18,424 nt of DNA from Udaeobacter sp046731855 (GCA_046731855.1 JBKPLX010000045.1:1-18424); one strand, 5' to 3'. Positions 7,367 to 14,956 are shown, counted from the stretch's first letter. Program-made: numbers and translations. Notes: generated from the sequence alone by a model not told the origin.

Positions 7367-9025
7367 ATGAACAAAAAGCCATCAACTATCAGCTGTCGGC
7401 TATCAGCCGTTTTTTTGCTATCAACTATCGGCTATCAACTATTAGTTGTTAGTGCCTCTGGACAAACTCTGGCGCCCGTGCACAGGCTACCTCTGAAAGA
7501 GCCGCTGGAAACCTCCAAGAAGATGCCGCCTGTGCCTTTTCGGAAAATAGAAACCTCGCCTGGCAAGGTGTCGCAATTCGGCGTATTCATCAGCCACCAG
7601 GCAAACGTCGATGCGAGTGGCAACAACATTCTCGGTGACGCCGCAAACGAGCCGTCTATTGCTGTTGACCCGACGGACGGCAGCAAGATGGCTATCGGTT
7701 GGCGTCAATTCGACAGCATTAGCTCCGACTTCCGACAGGCGGGGTGGGGGTATACAACGGATGGCGGCGTGCACTGGACGTTCCCCGGAGTTTTGCAGCC
7801 CGGTCTTTTCCGTAGTGATCCGGTGTTGCATTTCAATGAGGTAGGTGACTTTTTCTATCTCAGCCTCCGATCGGACGGATTCTCCTTTTTCTGCGACGAT
7901 GTGTGGGGTTCATTGAACGGCGGTCAATCATGGACCGAACTGTCACCCGACCAGGGCGCGCATGGAGGCGATAAGGAATGGTTCACCATTGATAAGAATG
8001 TTGGTGGAATGGGGCATGGGTTCCAATACCAATTCTGGACCGAGTTTTTTGCTTGTGACTCCGGCGGATTCAGCCGGTCTACGAACGGCGGAATCACCTG
8101 GCAGACTCCCATTAGTCTCCCGAACGGGGCCGATACCGGAACCCTCGACGTGGACACCAATGGCAATCTCTTTATCGGCGGAGGGGGGAGCCCGTTTTGG
8201 TGCCTACGTTCGAGCAACGCACAGGACGGGAACCAGACACCCACTTTTGACGTAATCACTCAGGTTAATCTGGGCGGTGACCTCATTCAAGGCGGCATAA
8301 ATGGTATAGGACTTTGTGGGCAGACGTTCGTTGCTGTGAATCGTTCGGGGACAAATAACAACGTTTACATGCTTGCCAGTGTGATACCGTTCGGTGCTGG
8401 CAACGGCACCGACGTGATGTTTGCTCGGAGTACCGACAGCGGCCAAACCTTTAGCGCTCCGGTTCGGATCAATGACGATCCGATCAACCATAACAAGTGG
8501 CATTTTTTTGGCACGCTCTCAGTTGCACCGAATGGACGTATTGATGTCGTTTGGTATGACACCCGAAGCGCTGCCAATAACATCGACTCACAGCTGTTCT
8601 ATTCATTTAGCACCGATGGTGGCGTGACGTGGGCTCCTAATGTCCAGGTGAGCGATACGTTCAATCCCCAGGCAGGCTTTCCACAGAATCAAAAGATAGG
8701 CGATTACATCACGATTGTATCGGACAACACTGGAGGCAACGTGGCGTATGCCGCTACTTTTAACGAAAACCCTAACGCCGTCGGAGGACACGAACAAGAT
8801 GTCTACTACGTGCGCGTTTTTCCATCCGGTGGACCTACGCCGACACCGACGGCTACTCCGACGACCACACCAAGTGTAACGCCAACAGTTACTCCGACTC
8901 CGACAGCAACGGCGACCGCCACGGCTACTGCTACTGCTACATCTACGCCGCGACCAACCCCGACGCCCCGAACGAAGCCGACACCGAGAGCTCGCCCTAC
9001 TCCGCTACCGAGGCCTACTCCCTAG
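7367..9025 (+). CDS. Exported Asp-box (BNR, sialidase-like) propeller protein C with Thr-Pro/Arg tail
   Basis: A 552-residue third member of the tandem family. ATG 7367 shares its context TCAGCCATGAACA with B and opens MNKKP before the repeat-encoded hydrophobic segment. Asp boxes or variants lie near residues 130 (TTDGGVHW), 182 (LNGGQSW), 238 (STNGGITW), 355 (STDSGQTF) and 415 (STDGGVTW). Shared blocks are GDAANE, FRQAGWGYTTDGG, WFTIDK, GHGFQYQ, RSSNAQ, KWHFFGT, SQLFYSFSTDGGVTW and KIGDYITIVSDN. Cys positions (FFCDD, FFACDSGG, FWCLRS) match those of A, suggesting conserved disulfides. The tail occupies about 489-552 with an ATATATAT run, ending RPTPLPRPTP. It most resembles A in its middle blocks. 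No Shine-Dalgarno site; a TCGACA element lies at 7256, about 110 bp upstream. No catalytic assignment is possible. Confidence 0.87.
   Translation: MNKKPSTISCRLSAVFLLSTIGYQLLVVSASGQTLAPVHRLPLKEPLETSKKMPPVPFRKIETSPGKVSQFGVFISHQANVDASGNNILGDAANEPSIAVDPTDGSKMAIGWRQFDSISSDFRQAGWGYTTDGGVHWTFPGVLQPGLFRSDPVLHFNEVGDFFYLSLRSDGFSFFCDDVWGSLNGGQSWTELSPDQGAHGGDKEWFTIDKNVGGMGHGFQYQFWTEFFACDSGGFSRSTNGGITWQTPISLPNGADTGTLDVDTNGNLFIGGGGSPFWCLRSSNAQDGNQTPTFDVITQVNLGGDLIQGGINGIGLCGQTFVAVNRSGTNNNVYMLASVIPFGAGNGTDVMFARSTDSGQTFSAPVRINDDPINHNKWHFFGTLSVAPNGRIDVVWYDTRSAANNIDSQLFYSFSTDGGVTWAPNVQVSDTFNPQAGFPQNQKIGDYITIVSDNTGGNVAYAATFNENPNAVGGHEQDVYYVRVFPSGGPTPTPTATPTTTPSVTPTVTPTPTATATATATATATSTPRPTPTPRTKPTPRARPTPLPRPTP
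7377..7450 (+). repeat. Heptanucleotide repeat encoding the signal peptide of C
   Basis: Tandem 7-mers run 7377-7411 (AGCCATC, AACTATC, AGCTGTC, GGCTATC, AGCCGTT), then a 4-bp T insertion shifts the phase, and 7416-7450 continues (TGCTATC, AACTATC, GGCTATC, AACTATT, AGTTGTT). They encode STISCRLSAV and LSTIGYQLLVV. The phase shift in the repeat leaves the protein still signal-peptide-like. Confidence 0.8.
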
Positions 9026-9061
9026 TTTTCAGCTTGCCCGACGTAGCCTCGCGCGAAGGCG

Positions 9062-9082
9062 GGTGATCCGCGGCCGGTGATC
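9062..9082 (+). repeat. GGTGATC heptamers downstream of C
   Basis: Two GGTGATC units lie exactly 14 bp apart, separated by the 7-mer CGCGGCC, so the heptamer register is kept. A lone GGTGATC occurs at 7055 after B, and a clear array follows the last gene at 18045. Confidence 0.5.
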
Positions 9083-9130
9083 TGAGAAGCTTGCGGTTCC
9101 TAGACCTCCCGGGACGCCTGTCACAAAATA

Positions 9131-9146
9131 GTAACATTTCTGTTAC
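9131..9146. promoter_or_regulatory. Inverted repeat, possible operator
   Basis: GTAACA-TTTC-TGTTAC is a perfect 6-bp inverted repeat with a 4-base spacer, about 80 bp upstream of the candidate -35 for the next gene. A regulator site is possible but unproven. Confidence 0.35.
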
Positions 9147-9200
9147 ATTTACTTTGGCTGACGTGTAGGTCGCTGCCCGACAAAGGGGTCAGGAATAAAA

Positions 9201-9210
9201 TTTCGCGAAA
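9201..9210. promoter_or_regulatory. Palindrome TTTCGCGAAA upstream of the promoter
   Basis: A perfect 10-bp palindrome in an AT-rich stretch, 14 bp before the TTGACA at 9225. The position suits a protein-binding site or an AT-rich UP element. Confidence 0.3.
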
Positions 9211-9224
9211 AATTTAAAAAAGTG

Positions 9225-9254
9225 TTGACAGGCTTCCAGCATAACCGATAGCAT
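9225..9254 (+). promoter_or_regulatory. Promoter candidate for the kelch-fusion gene
   Basis: TTGACA at 9225-9230, 18-bp spacer, TAGCAT at 9249-9254, preceded by an A/T-rich tract. It lies 37 bp before the start at 9291 and is the best promoter match in the window by eye. Confidence 0.55.
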
Positions 9255-9290
9255 CCGCACTCTACTTCGCAGGGAAAATCCACTTCATCT

Positions 9291-12236
9291 ATGAAAAAGA
9301 AATCCACTTCGCAATCTGCCTTCTTTAATCTCCGCATTTTGACTGCTTCTGTGTTTTGCCTCCTCGGCATCGCTGTGGCGCTGTTCGCTCAGGGAAACCG
9401 CACCAAGCAGACCCAACAAAGCAATCGATCCACGACCCGACAGGATGCCCCTGGTACGCAGACGCCTGATGTCGTGCACTTGATCGGGCCCGTGAGGACG
9501 GCCACAGATGTGCGACATCTTCCTTACGTCGCACCAAAAGAGGAGTTCGACGAAAAAATCCTGACCCGCTATCCGCACGGGACGGACGCGATGCCACCGG
9601 CGGCCCCGCCTTCACCTTTTTTACAGAGGTTGATGAAGGGACTTTCCCGGCCGACGCCAAAGATGCCAGGACCGCTTCTGACCTTTGAGGGCGGGGGCGC
9701 AGCTCAATTCTGCGCTTGCGCGCCACCAGACAGCGACGGCGATGTCGGCCCAAATCATTACGTGGAAGCGATCAACTCCGCGTACGCGATTTTTGATAAG
9801 TCTGGGAACATGTTGGCGGGCCCGATCACGTACAACACACTCTTTGCCCCCTTGGTAGGCACGCCTTGTCAGAACCAAAATGATGGTGACCCATTCGTAA
9901 TGTATGATCAGATAGCTGACCGCTGGGTGATCAGCGATTTCGCGTTCTCTGGGCTTCCTGGGCCGGGCCCATTCTTTCAATGCATCGCCGTTTCCACGAG
10001 CCCCGATCCCACGGGCACCTACAACCTCTACGCGGTCCAACATGAGCCTACCCAGACCACCTGGGTGGGTGATTACCCCAAAATGGCGTTGTGGACTGAG
10101 CCGGCGCCGGGCGGCGCCTATCACCTAACGGTCAATTTGTTTGATGGTCCGACCCTTGCCTTCAAAGGCGTGCGCGTTTTCGCGTTCGATCGCCAGGCGA
10201 TGCTCAACGGCGACCCCGCCACCGCCATCGCCTTTACCGTGCCACTGGCTGGCGTGGGCGATTCCTACAGCTTTGTCGCAGCGAACTTTCGCACAGGCAA
10301 TCCGCCGCCTGCGGGCAGGGATGAGATGCTGCTGGCCATCGATAGCCCGGCCACTGGTGGCGTGACCCTGACCCAGGTCCACGCCCGGTTGTTCCATGTC
10401 GATTTTGTCACGCCAGGGAATTCGACTTTCGGTATCGGCACAGACCATACACCGAATGCCGAGATCAGCGTCAACGGGTTCATCGACGCCTTCACAAGTG
10501 CCAATGGCTTTACCATTGTGCCGCAGTCCGGAACTGGGCAGCGAATCGATACCCTTGGCGATAAAATCATGACGCCGATGGTGTATCGGTTTGACGGCGC
10601 TACGGAGTCGTTGTGGACGTCGAATACGGTTTGTACCGACGCACCTTGCACCCAGCCAACGGGTATTCGCTGGTATCAATTCGATGTGACGGGCGGCACG
10701 TTTCCCGCCACGCCTGTTCAACAGCAAACCTGGACTAATAACGACGACGGCTTGTATCGTTTTATGTCCAGCATTGCTGTGGATAATGCAGGTGACACGG
10801 TCATTGGCTATTCAACGTCAAGCTCAACCGCGTTCCCCGGGATCCGTTATGCGGGACGTCTTGCCAACGACCCGCCAAGTGACCTCGTCCAAGGGGAAGC
10901 TACAATGTTCAGTGGCACTGGTAGCGAGTCTGACACCAATGGACGCTGGGGCGATTATAGCATGACTACCGTCGATACTGATGGCATGACGTTTTGGCAC
11001 GTGAACGAATACGAAGCGACAACTGGCAGTTTTAACTGGCATACGCGCATCGGCAAGTTCAACTTCGTAGGCGGTGGTACCCCAACGCCAACGCCGACTG
11101 GCACCCCATCGGCGACACCAACAGCCACGCCGTCTGAATGCACTTGGTCGGCCGGTCCAGACCTTCCGAGTGGGCCAGGGACCCGGATTGTGGGCGTATT
11201 TTTCCCTGGTAACGGGAACTTCTATGGAATGGGCGGGCGCGCTTCCGACGTAGCAGGGAGCGATTTCACCAACCCGTTCGAATTTAATCCTGTGGGCAAC
11301 AGTTGGACCGTCAAGTCGGCTACCTATCCCGACAACAATGTCAACAACATGGCTTGCGGTGTGCTCAACGAGAGTGGAACGGATTACATTTACTGCGTAG
11401 GCGGCTCAGCAGCCGGGCAAACCACGGCTATAGCTCGCGTCTTCCGTTACAACCCCGTCAGCGATACGATCGAGACGCTTACCGCTCCAGACGATTGGCC
11501 GGGCGATGCGGTAGGCACCATTCTACCTGGTGGATTTTCGGTGGCTAACAACAAGCTCTACATTCTGGGCGGGTTCAACATCAACGTGGCCTCCACTAAC
11601 GAAATATGGGAGTTTGATCCCACGGCGGCCGTAGGCTCCAAGTGGACACAGAAAGTGAACACGCCGATGGGGGTCATGTATGCACCTACATGCACCATAA
11701 ATGGCACCATCTATCTGGCGGGAGCGTCGGACTTCGATACAGTCAACCTCCTGGTAATTGACACCACTAACTCGTTCAGCTTCGATCCTGCTGCTAATAC
11801 GATTGGTTCAATTGCAGCCATACCGAGAGCTACCGGAGAGACGCGAGCGCTTAACTTCAATGGGCAGATGTATGTTATGGGTGGTGGCAGAGTCGCGCCA
11901 AACCCATCTAACGAGGTGGACATCTACGACCCCGGCACAAACACGTGGTCGACGGGGATTCCGTTCGTCACCGGTCGGCGCAACTTCCCGACCGACACGA
12001 ACGGCACAGATACCATTTGGCTGGCGGGTGGTTATGATAGCACTGGGGTCCCGGTCGCCTCGATGGAAATCTTCAACTGCCCGCAGGCGAGTCCCACGCC
12101 AACGCCAACGCCAACGCCGACTGCAACTGCAACTGCAACGGCGACGCCCTCGATCACGCCATCGGCTACACCCACAGCGACTGTTAGACCGCCTCCGACG
12201 CCACGGCCACGGCCCACGCCGCATCCGCGTCCCTGA
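9291..12236 (+). CDS. Exported two-part protein: uncharacterised N-terminal beta region, Thr-Pro linker, kelch propeller, Thr-Pro/Arg tail
   Basis: A 981-residue protein. Residues 1-33 are a signal peptide with basic start MKKK, an FFNLR motif and core ILTASVFCLLGIAVALFA, likely cut before QG. Residues about 125-590 form an unassigned domain opening FEGGGAAQFCACAPPDSDGD; its G-DVGPNHYV segment recurs in other uncharacterised exported proteins as I recall them. Residues about 593-616 are a TPTPTPTGTPSATPTATPS linker. Residues about 617-930 carry six kelch-type blades, with GG pairs followed by Y/F-P-x-W or FDP near 644, 700, 757, 807, 860 and 909 (e.g. YILGG, YVMGGG, IWLAGGYDS). The tail is at about 934-981, ending PRPTPHPRP. 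The internal linker looks like an old tail, suggesting that the kelch part was added by fusion. No Shine-Dalgarno site. Promoter at 9225 and terminator at 12276. Function unknown, probably binding. Confidence 0.87.
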   Translation: MKKKSTSQSAFFNLRILTASVFCLLGIAVALFAQGNRTKQTQQSNRSTTRQDAPGTQTPDVVHLIGPVRTATDVRHLPYVAPKEEFDEKILTRYPHGTDAMPPAAPPSPFLQRLMKGLSRPTPKMPGPLLTFEGGGAAQFCACAPPDSDGDVGPNHYVEAINSAYAIFDKSGNMLAGPITYNTLFAPLVGTPCQNQNDGDPFVMYDQIADRWVISDFAFSGLPGPGPFFQCIAVSTSPDPTGTYNLYAVQHEPTQTTWVGDYPKMALWTEPAPGGAYHLTVNLFDGPTLAFKGVRVFAFDRQAMLNGDPATAIAFTVPLAGVGDSYSFVAANFRTGNPPPAGRDEMLLAIDSPATGGVTLTQVHARLFHVDFVTPGNSTFGIGTDHTPNAEISVNGFIDAFTSANGFTIVPQSGTGQRIDTLGDKIMTPMVYRFDGATESLWTSNTVCTDAPCTQPTGIRWYQFDVTGGTFPATPVQQQTWTNNDDGLYRFMSSIAVDNAGDTVIGYSTSSSTAFPGIRYAGRLANDPPSDLVQGEATMFSGTGSESDTNGRWGDYSMTTVDTDGMTFWHVNEYEATTGSFNWHTRIGKFNFVGGGTPTPTPTGTPSATPTATPSECTWSAGPDLPSGPGTRIVGVFFPGNGNFYGMGGRASDVAGSDFTNPFEFNPVGNSWTVKSATYPDNNVNNMACGVLNESGTDYIYCVGGSAAGQTTAIARVFRYNPVSDTIETLTAPDDWPGDAVGTILPGGFSVANNKLYILGGFNINVASTNEIWEFDPTAAVGSKWTQKVNTPMGVMYAPTCTINGTIYLAGASDFDTVNLLVIDTTNSFSFDPAANTIGSIAAIPRATGETRALNFNGQMYVMGGGRVAPNPSNEVDIYDPGTNTWSTGIPFVTGRRNFPTDTNGTDTIWLAGGYDSTGVPVASMEIFNCPQASPTPTPTPTPTATATATATPSITPSATPTATVRPPPTPRPRPTPHPRP

Positions 12237-12370
12237 CGCCGTAAAGGTAATAGGTTAAAAAGTTAAAAGTAATCGGGAGCTCGCGAGGTAACTCGCGAGC
12301 TCCTTGCTTTTAGGGAAGCTCGGTGGATCGCCTTCTCCTGGAAATGTCAATTCGGCTCGGACTGATGGCA
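12197..12370 (+). repeat. Tail-terminator cassette, copy 2
   Basis: Homologous by eye to 2858-3030. Relative to copy 1, two extra bases just before the stop (CGTCCCTGA here, CGGCCGA there) bring a TGA into frame, so this protein ends two residues (TP) earlier. The old stop region CGCCGTAA remains as 3' UTR. Between 12371 and 12478 nothing further is recognised. Confidence 0.75.
12276..12311 (+). terminator. Rho-independent terminator of the kelch-fusion gene
   Basis: A 12-bp perfect stem (12276-12287 and 12292-12303) with a GTAA loop, followed by TTGCTTTT. Compared with the hairpin at 2943, one A-T pair has become G-C on both arms and the loop has changed from GCAA to GTAA, staying in the GNRA class. 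Confidence 0.85.
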
Positions 12371-12478
12371 GCGGAATTCGAAGACGCAAACATGAGGGGA
12401 GAAGCCCGAACTTTGGCCAAGCGTTCCATTCCGCTGTAGAGCGGCCGTGTCGGCTGCAAAATTTTGTTACCGTAATTC

Positions 12479-12507
12479 TTGACAAGAAGCTCCCGTTTCG
12501 TGGTAAA
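12479..12507 (+). promoter_or_regulatory. Candidate promoter for the PQQ-type gene
   Basis: TTGACA at 12479-12484, 17-bp spacer, GGTAAA at 12502-12507, then AAGGGC, like the element at 3119. It lies upstream of the 271-bp mobile element, so a transcript from here would carry that element in its leader. Confidence 0.4.
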
Positions 12508-12558
12508 AGGGCGTGCGTTTCAAACGTTGACCGCGTAACCAAGGGATCTGGCTCTTTA

Positions 12559-12829
12559 GGAGACTGTTGAAAAACCCATGCACATCGCGTTGCTGACTGA
12601 TTTTTGGCCTGCGCAAGGCGCGAGGAGAGAGCATATCTGCAATGGATCTGTGACCGACGAGCAACGCGGCGCAGGCCAAAAAGCAACGCAACCTTCGGGC
12701 GAGGGCAGGTTGAGGCGCCTGGCGGCGTTGTTCGCTCGTCAGGTTATTAAAAACCTGCTCCTCGCTCACGCCTTGCCATTCGCCTCAACCTGCTCTCGCG
12801 CGGTGCGCTTGGTCTTTTCAACAGTCTCC
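12559..12829. mobile_element. Transposase-less element (MITE) with 21-bp terminal inverted repeats
   Basis: Perfect 21-bp inverted repeats at 12553-12573 and 12815-12835 read GGAGACTGTTGAAAA inward. Taking the ends at GGAGAC and GTCTCC, the 271-bp element is flanked by TA on both sides, as for elements that target TA. The symmetry of the repeats extends a few bases into the flanks (CTTTA and TAAAG), so the exact ends are uncertain. Internal inverted repeats (TTTTTGGCCTGCGC at 12601-12614 with 12669-12682; CAGGTTGAGGCG at 12706-12717 with 12781-12792) make it highly foldable. No transposase is encoded; short open frames inside follow from the repeats. The parent IS family is not assigned. Confidence 0.85.
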
Positions 12830-12833
12830 TAAA

Positions 12834-12839
12834 GAAGGA
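12834..12839 (+). promoter_or_regulatory. Ribosome-binding site GAAGGA of the PQQ-type gene
   Basis: GAAGGA ends 9 bases before the ATG at 12849, the clearest Shine-Dalgarno site in the window. It directly abuts the right inverted repeat of the mobile element. Confidence 0.6.
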
Positions 12840-12848
12840 ACAAACTTT

Positions 12849-14459
12849 ATGAAGCAAGCATTCGCCATTCTCTGCCTTGCTGCTGGAATCGGGGTATTTC
12901 CAGCAAATGCGCAGGTGAACGTGACCCAGGAGCACAACCATCTTTCCAGGGATGGCCTGTACATCGATTCCGTGTTCACCCCAGCGAACGCGGCGAACCT
13001 GATGCGCGACCTGGGATTTGACGGGACAATCTCCGGCAATGTGTACGCGCAGCCGCTTTACATCGAGGGCAGTCCAAACGGGCCGATGGTCATTGCCGTG
13101 ACAGAATCGAATAATGTGTATGCCCTCGACGCTAACGACGGCAGTATCATTTGGCAGCGTAACCTCGGGCCTGCGGTTACATCAGGATTGCCATGCGGCA
13201 ACATCAATCCGCTGGGCATTAGTGGCACGCCTGCTGTTGATCTTGCTTCCCGATCGCTCTTCATCGATGCGATGATCGACGGTGCCACCAAGAAACACTT
13301 CGTTTTTTCGTTGAACGTGGACACCGGCGCGACGAATCCGGGTTGGCCGGTAGATCTGAATGCGACTGCAAGTTACAACGACATAACGTTTACCTCGTTG
13401 GTGCAGAACGAGCGCGGCGCACTCGCGATTGTGAATGGTATCGTTTACGTGTCCTTTTCAGGGCATGCTGGCGATTGCGGCACCTATCATGGCTGGGTTG
13501 TAGGGATCAATATCAACGATCCTTCTGTCGTCATGGGTTGGGCAACAGATGCCATCGGCGGTGGCATCTGGGGGCACGGAGGCGTTGCAAGCGATGGCAC
13601 CAACATGTTTGTCATTACGGGGAACACTTTTAACACCAACCAGGTCTGGGGCGGCGGTGAAGCAATTATTCGTTTACAGGAAGGCCCGATTTTCAGCGGC
13701 AACCCTACAGACTACTGGGCGCCGACTAACTGGTTCAATCTCGATCAGGGCGACACCGATCTCGGTGGTGTGAGTGCCACGCTCCTGGATGTGCCGGGTG
13801 CAACGCCCTCGCAGTTAGTGCTCGCAATGGGCAAAGATAGCAAGGCCTATTTGCTTAACCGCAATAATCTTGGTGGCATTGCTCAACCGGTGGCCTCGGC
13901 GAACCTTCTAAGTGCTGTGAGAGGGCAATCAGCGGCCACTTATCACACTGGCCAGGAAACATATTTTGCTTTTCATACTGAAAATAGTGCTGTTGCGGCC
14001 TACAAAGTTACCGCCACAAGTCCACCGACCATCGTGCCTGCCTGGAATATGAGTCAGACTGGGCTGGGTTCGGTTTTTGCTACGTCGACAAATGGCACAG
14101 ATAACGTGATTGTGTGGGTGGCTGGTGGCGGAGGAGACCAGCGGTTACACGCTTATAATGGCGATACGGGAGCGGTGATCTACAGCGGTGGCGGCGCTAA
14201 CGAACTGATGACCGGAACGCGCAAGTGGAACACAGGCATTGTCGCTCGAGGTCGCATTTATTACCCCGCCGACAACAAAATCTATGCCTTCGTCACTCCA
14301 GACGGAGTACCCACTCCTACGCCTACGCCGAGTGCAACTCCAACACCAACTCCAACTGCTACGCCGTCCCCCAGCGTGAGCCCTACCCCCACACCGAGAG
14401 CGACGCCGAGGTCACGCCCGACTCCGCGGTTGCGCCCCAGTTTTCCACCGCGACCGTGA
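12849..14459 (+). CDS. Exported PQQ-type beta-propeller repeat protein with Thr-Pro/Arg tail
   Basis: A 536-residue protein. Residues 1-21 are a classical signal peptide (MKQAFAILCLAAGIGVFPANA, cut before QVN). The body shows PQQ-type propeller blades marked by Y/L-ALDA-x-DG or T-G followed by W: VYALDANDGSIIWQRNL near 94-110, FSLNVDTGA near 156, KAYLLNRNNLGGI near 333 and LHAYNGDTGAVIYSGG near 435. The N-terminal NVYAQPLYIEG and GISGTPAVD segments fit proteins annotated as PQQ-binding-like propellers. There is no evidence for a bound quinone or dehydrogenase active site, so the role is probably structural or ligand-binding. The tail spans about 487-536, ending RPTPRLRPSFPPRP, the most divergent end of the seven. 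Unlike its neighbours the gene has a good ribosome-binding site, and a mobile element occupies its leader. Confidence 0.87.
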   Translation: MKQAFAILCLAAGIGVFPANAQVNVTQEHNHLSRDGLYIDSVFTPANAANLMRDLGFDGTISGNVYAQPLYIEGSPNGPMVIAVTESNNVYALDANDGSIIWQRNLGPAVTSGLPCGNINPLGISGTPAVDLASRSLFIDAMIDGATKKHFVFSLNVDTGATNPGWPVDLNATASYNDITFTSLVQNERGALAIVNGIVYVSFSGHAGDCGTYHGWVVGININDPSVVMGWATDAIGGGIWGHGGVASDGTNMFVITGNTFNTNQVWGGGEAIIRLQEGPIFSGNPTDYWAPTNWFNLDQGDTDLGGVSATLLDVPGATPSQLVLAMGKDSKAYLLNRNNLGGIAQPVASANLLSAVRGQSAATYHTGQETYFAFHTENSAVAAYKVTATSPPTIVPAWNMSQTGLGSVFATSTNGTDNVIVWVAGGGGDQRLHAYNGDTGAVIYSGGGANELMTGTRKWNTGIVARGRIYYPADNKIYAFVTPDGVPTPTPTPSATPTPTPTATPSPSVSPTPTPRATPRSRPTPRLRPSFPPRP

Positions 14460-14520
14460 GTTGAAGTCCGTAGGAGCTGTGCGCGGAAATTGGCACACCC
14501 CCGCAGGAGTCTGTACGATG

Positions 14521-14666
14521 GATAGCACGCGCGTCTCGCGTGTTGGCGATTGCATGTCGCGATCGCGCACTTTCCCATTGCTTTCCCGATCCTCGCTGCC
14601 TTGAGATCCAAAGAAAGATTGTTTCAGCGTGAGGCCGAAACCAACACGCCGAAGGCGTGCGCTACC
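14521..14666. repeat. BIME-like pair of palindromic units
   Basis: Two 26-bp units in opposite orientation, 14521-14546 and 14641-14666, match at 19 of 26 positions after reverse complementing (hand count). Each folds alone: CACGCG/CGCGTG in the left unit, CACGCC-GAA-GGCGTG in the right. The 94 bp between has no gene. The layout is like paired REP elements. The stretch 14667-14804 shows nothing recognisable. Confidence 0.6.
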
Positions 14667-14804
14667 CAGGCCGTCGCAGGTGCGTTCTCATTTGAAGGAT
14701 ATCGTCACAAGAGATGATCTATGGTAGGAGCCGTTTTGCCATAGGCCTTGCGATTTGGCCCTTCAACGGTTTAACGATTTATAAGTTTCGCGTTCAGAAA
14801 CCGC

Positions 14805-14833
14805 TTGACCAAATCTGGACAAATATCTATGAA
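14805..14833 (+). promoter_or_regulatory. Candidate promoter for the last gene
   Basis: TTGACC at 14805-14810, 17-bp spacer, TATGAA at 14828-14833 (four of six to TATAAT). The leader to the ATG at 14957 would be about 120 bases. A two-codon frame (ATG ATT TAA, 14947-14955) ends one base before the start; its significance is unknown. Confidence 0.4.
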
Positions 14834-14956
14834 CGGCGTTTTCCCGCATCTTGAAGTTTCCTGAAACAAAGCATCCCTGGCGAGCCAAGCGAAAGGCAGT
14901 GGCAGCGTCTTAGTTTCTCGGAAACACTACTCCACAAAACTTCACTATGATTTAAA

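Noticed and set aside
3249..9025. Annotation of A, B and C as active sialidases
   Set aside because: Asp boxes are present, but neither a FRIP motif nor an arginine triad could be identified by eye. Asp boxes occur in many non-enzymatic propellers.
12255..12941. Open frames on both strands over the mobile element
   Set aside because: They arise from GC-rich inverted repeats, resemble no transposase and overlap the real start of the PQQ-type gene.
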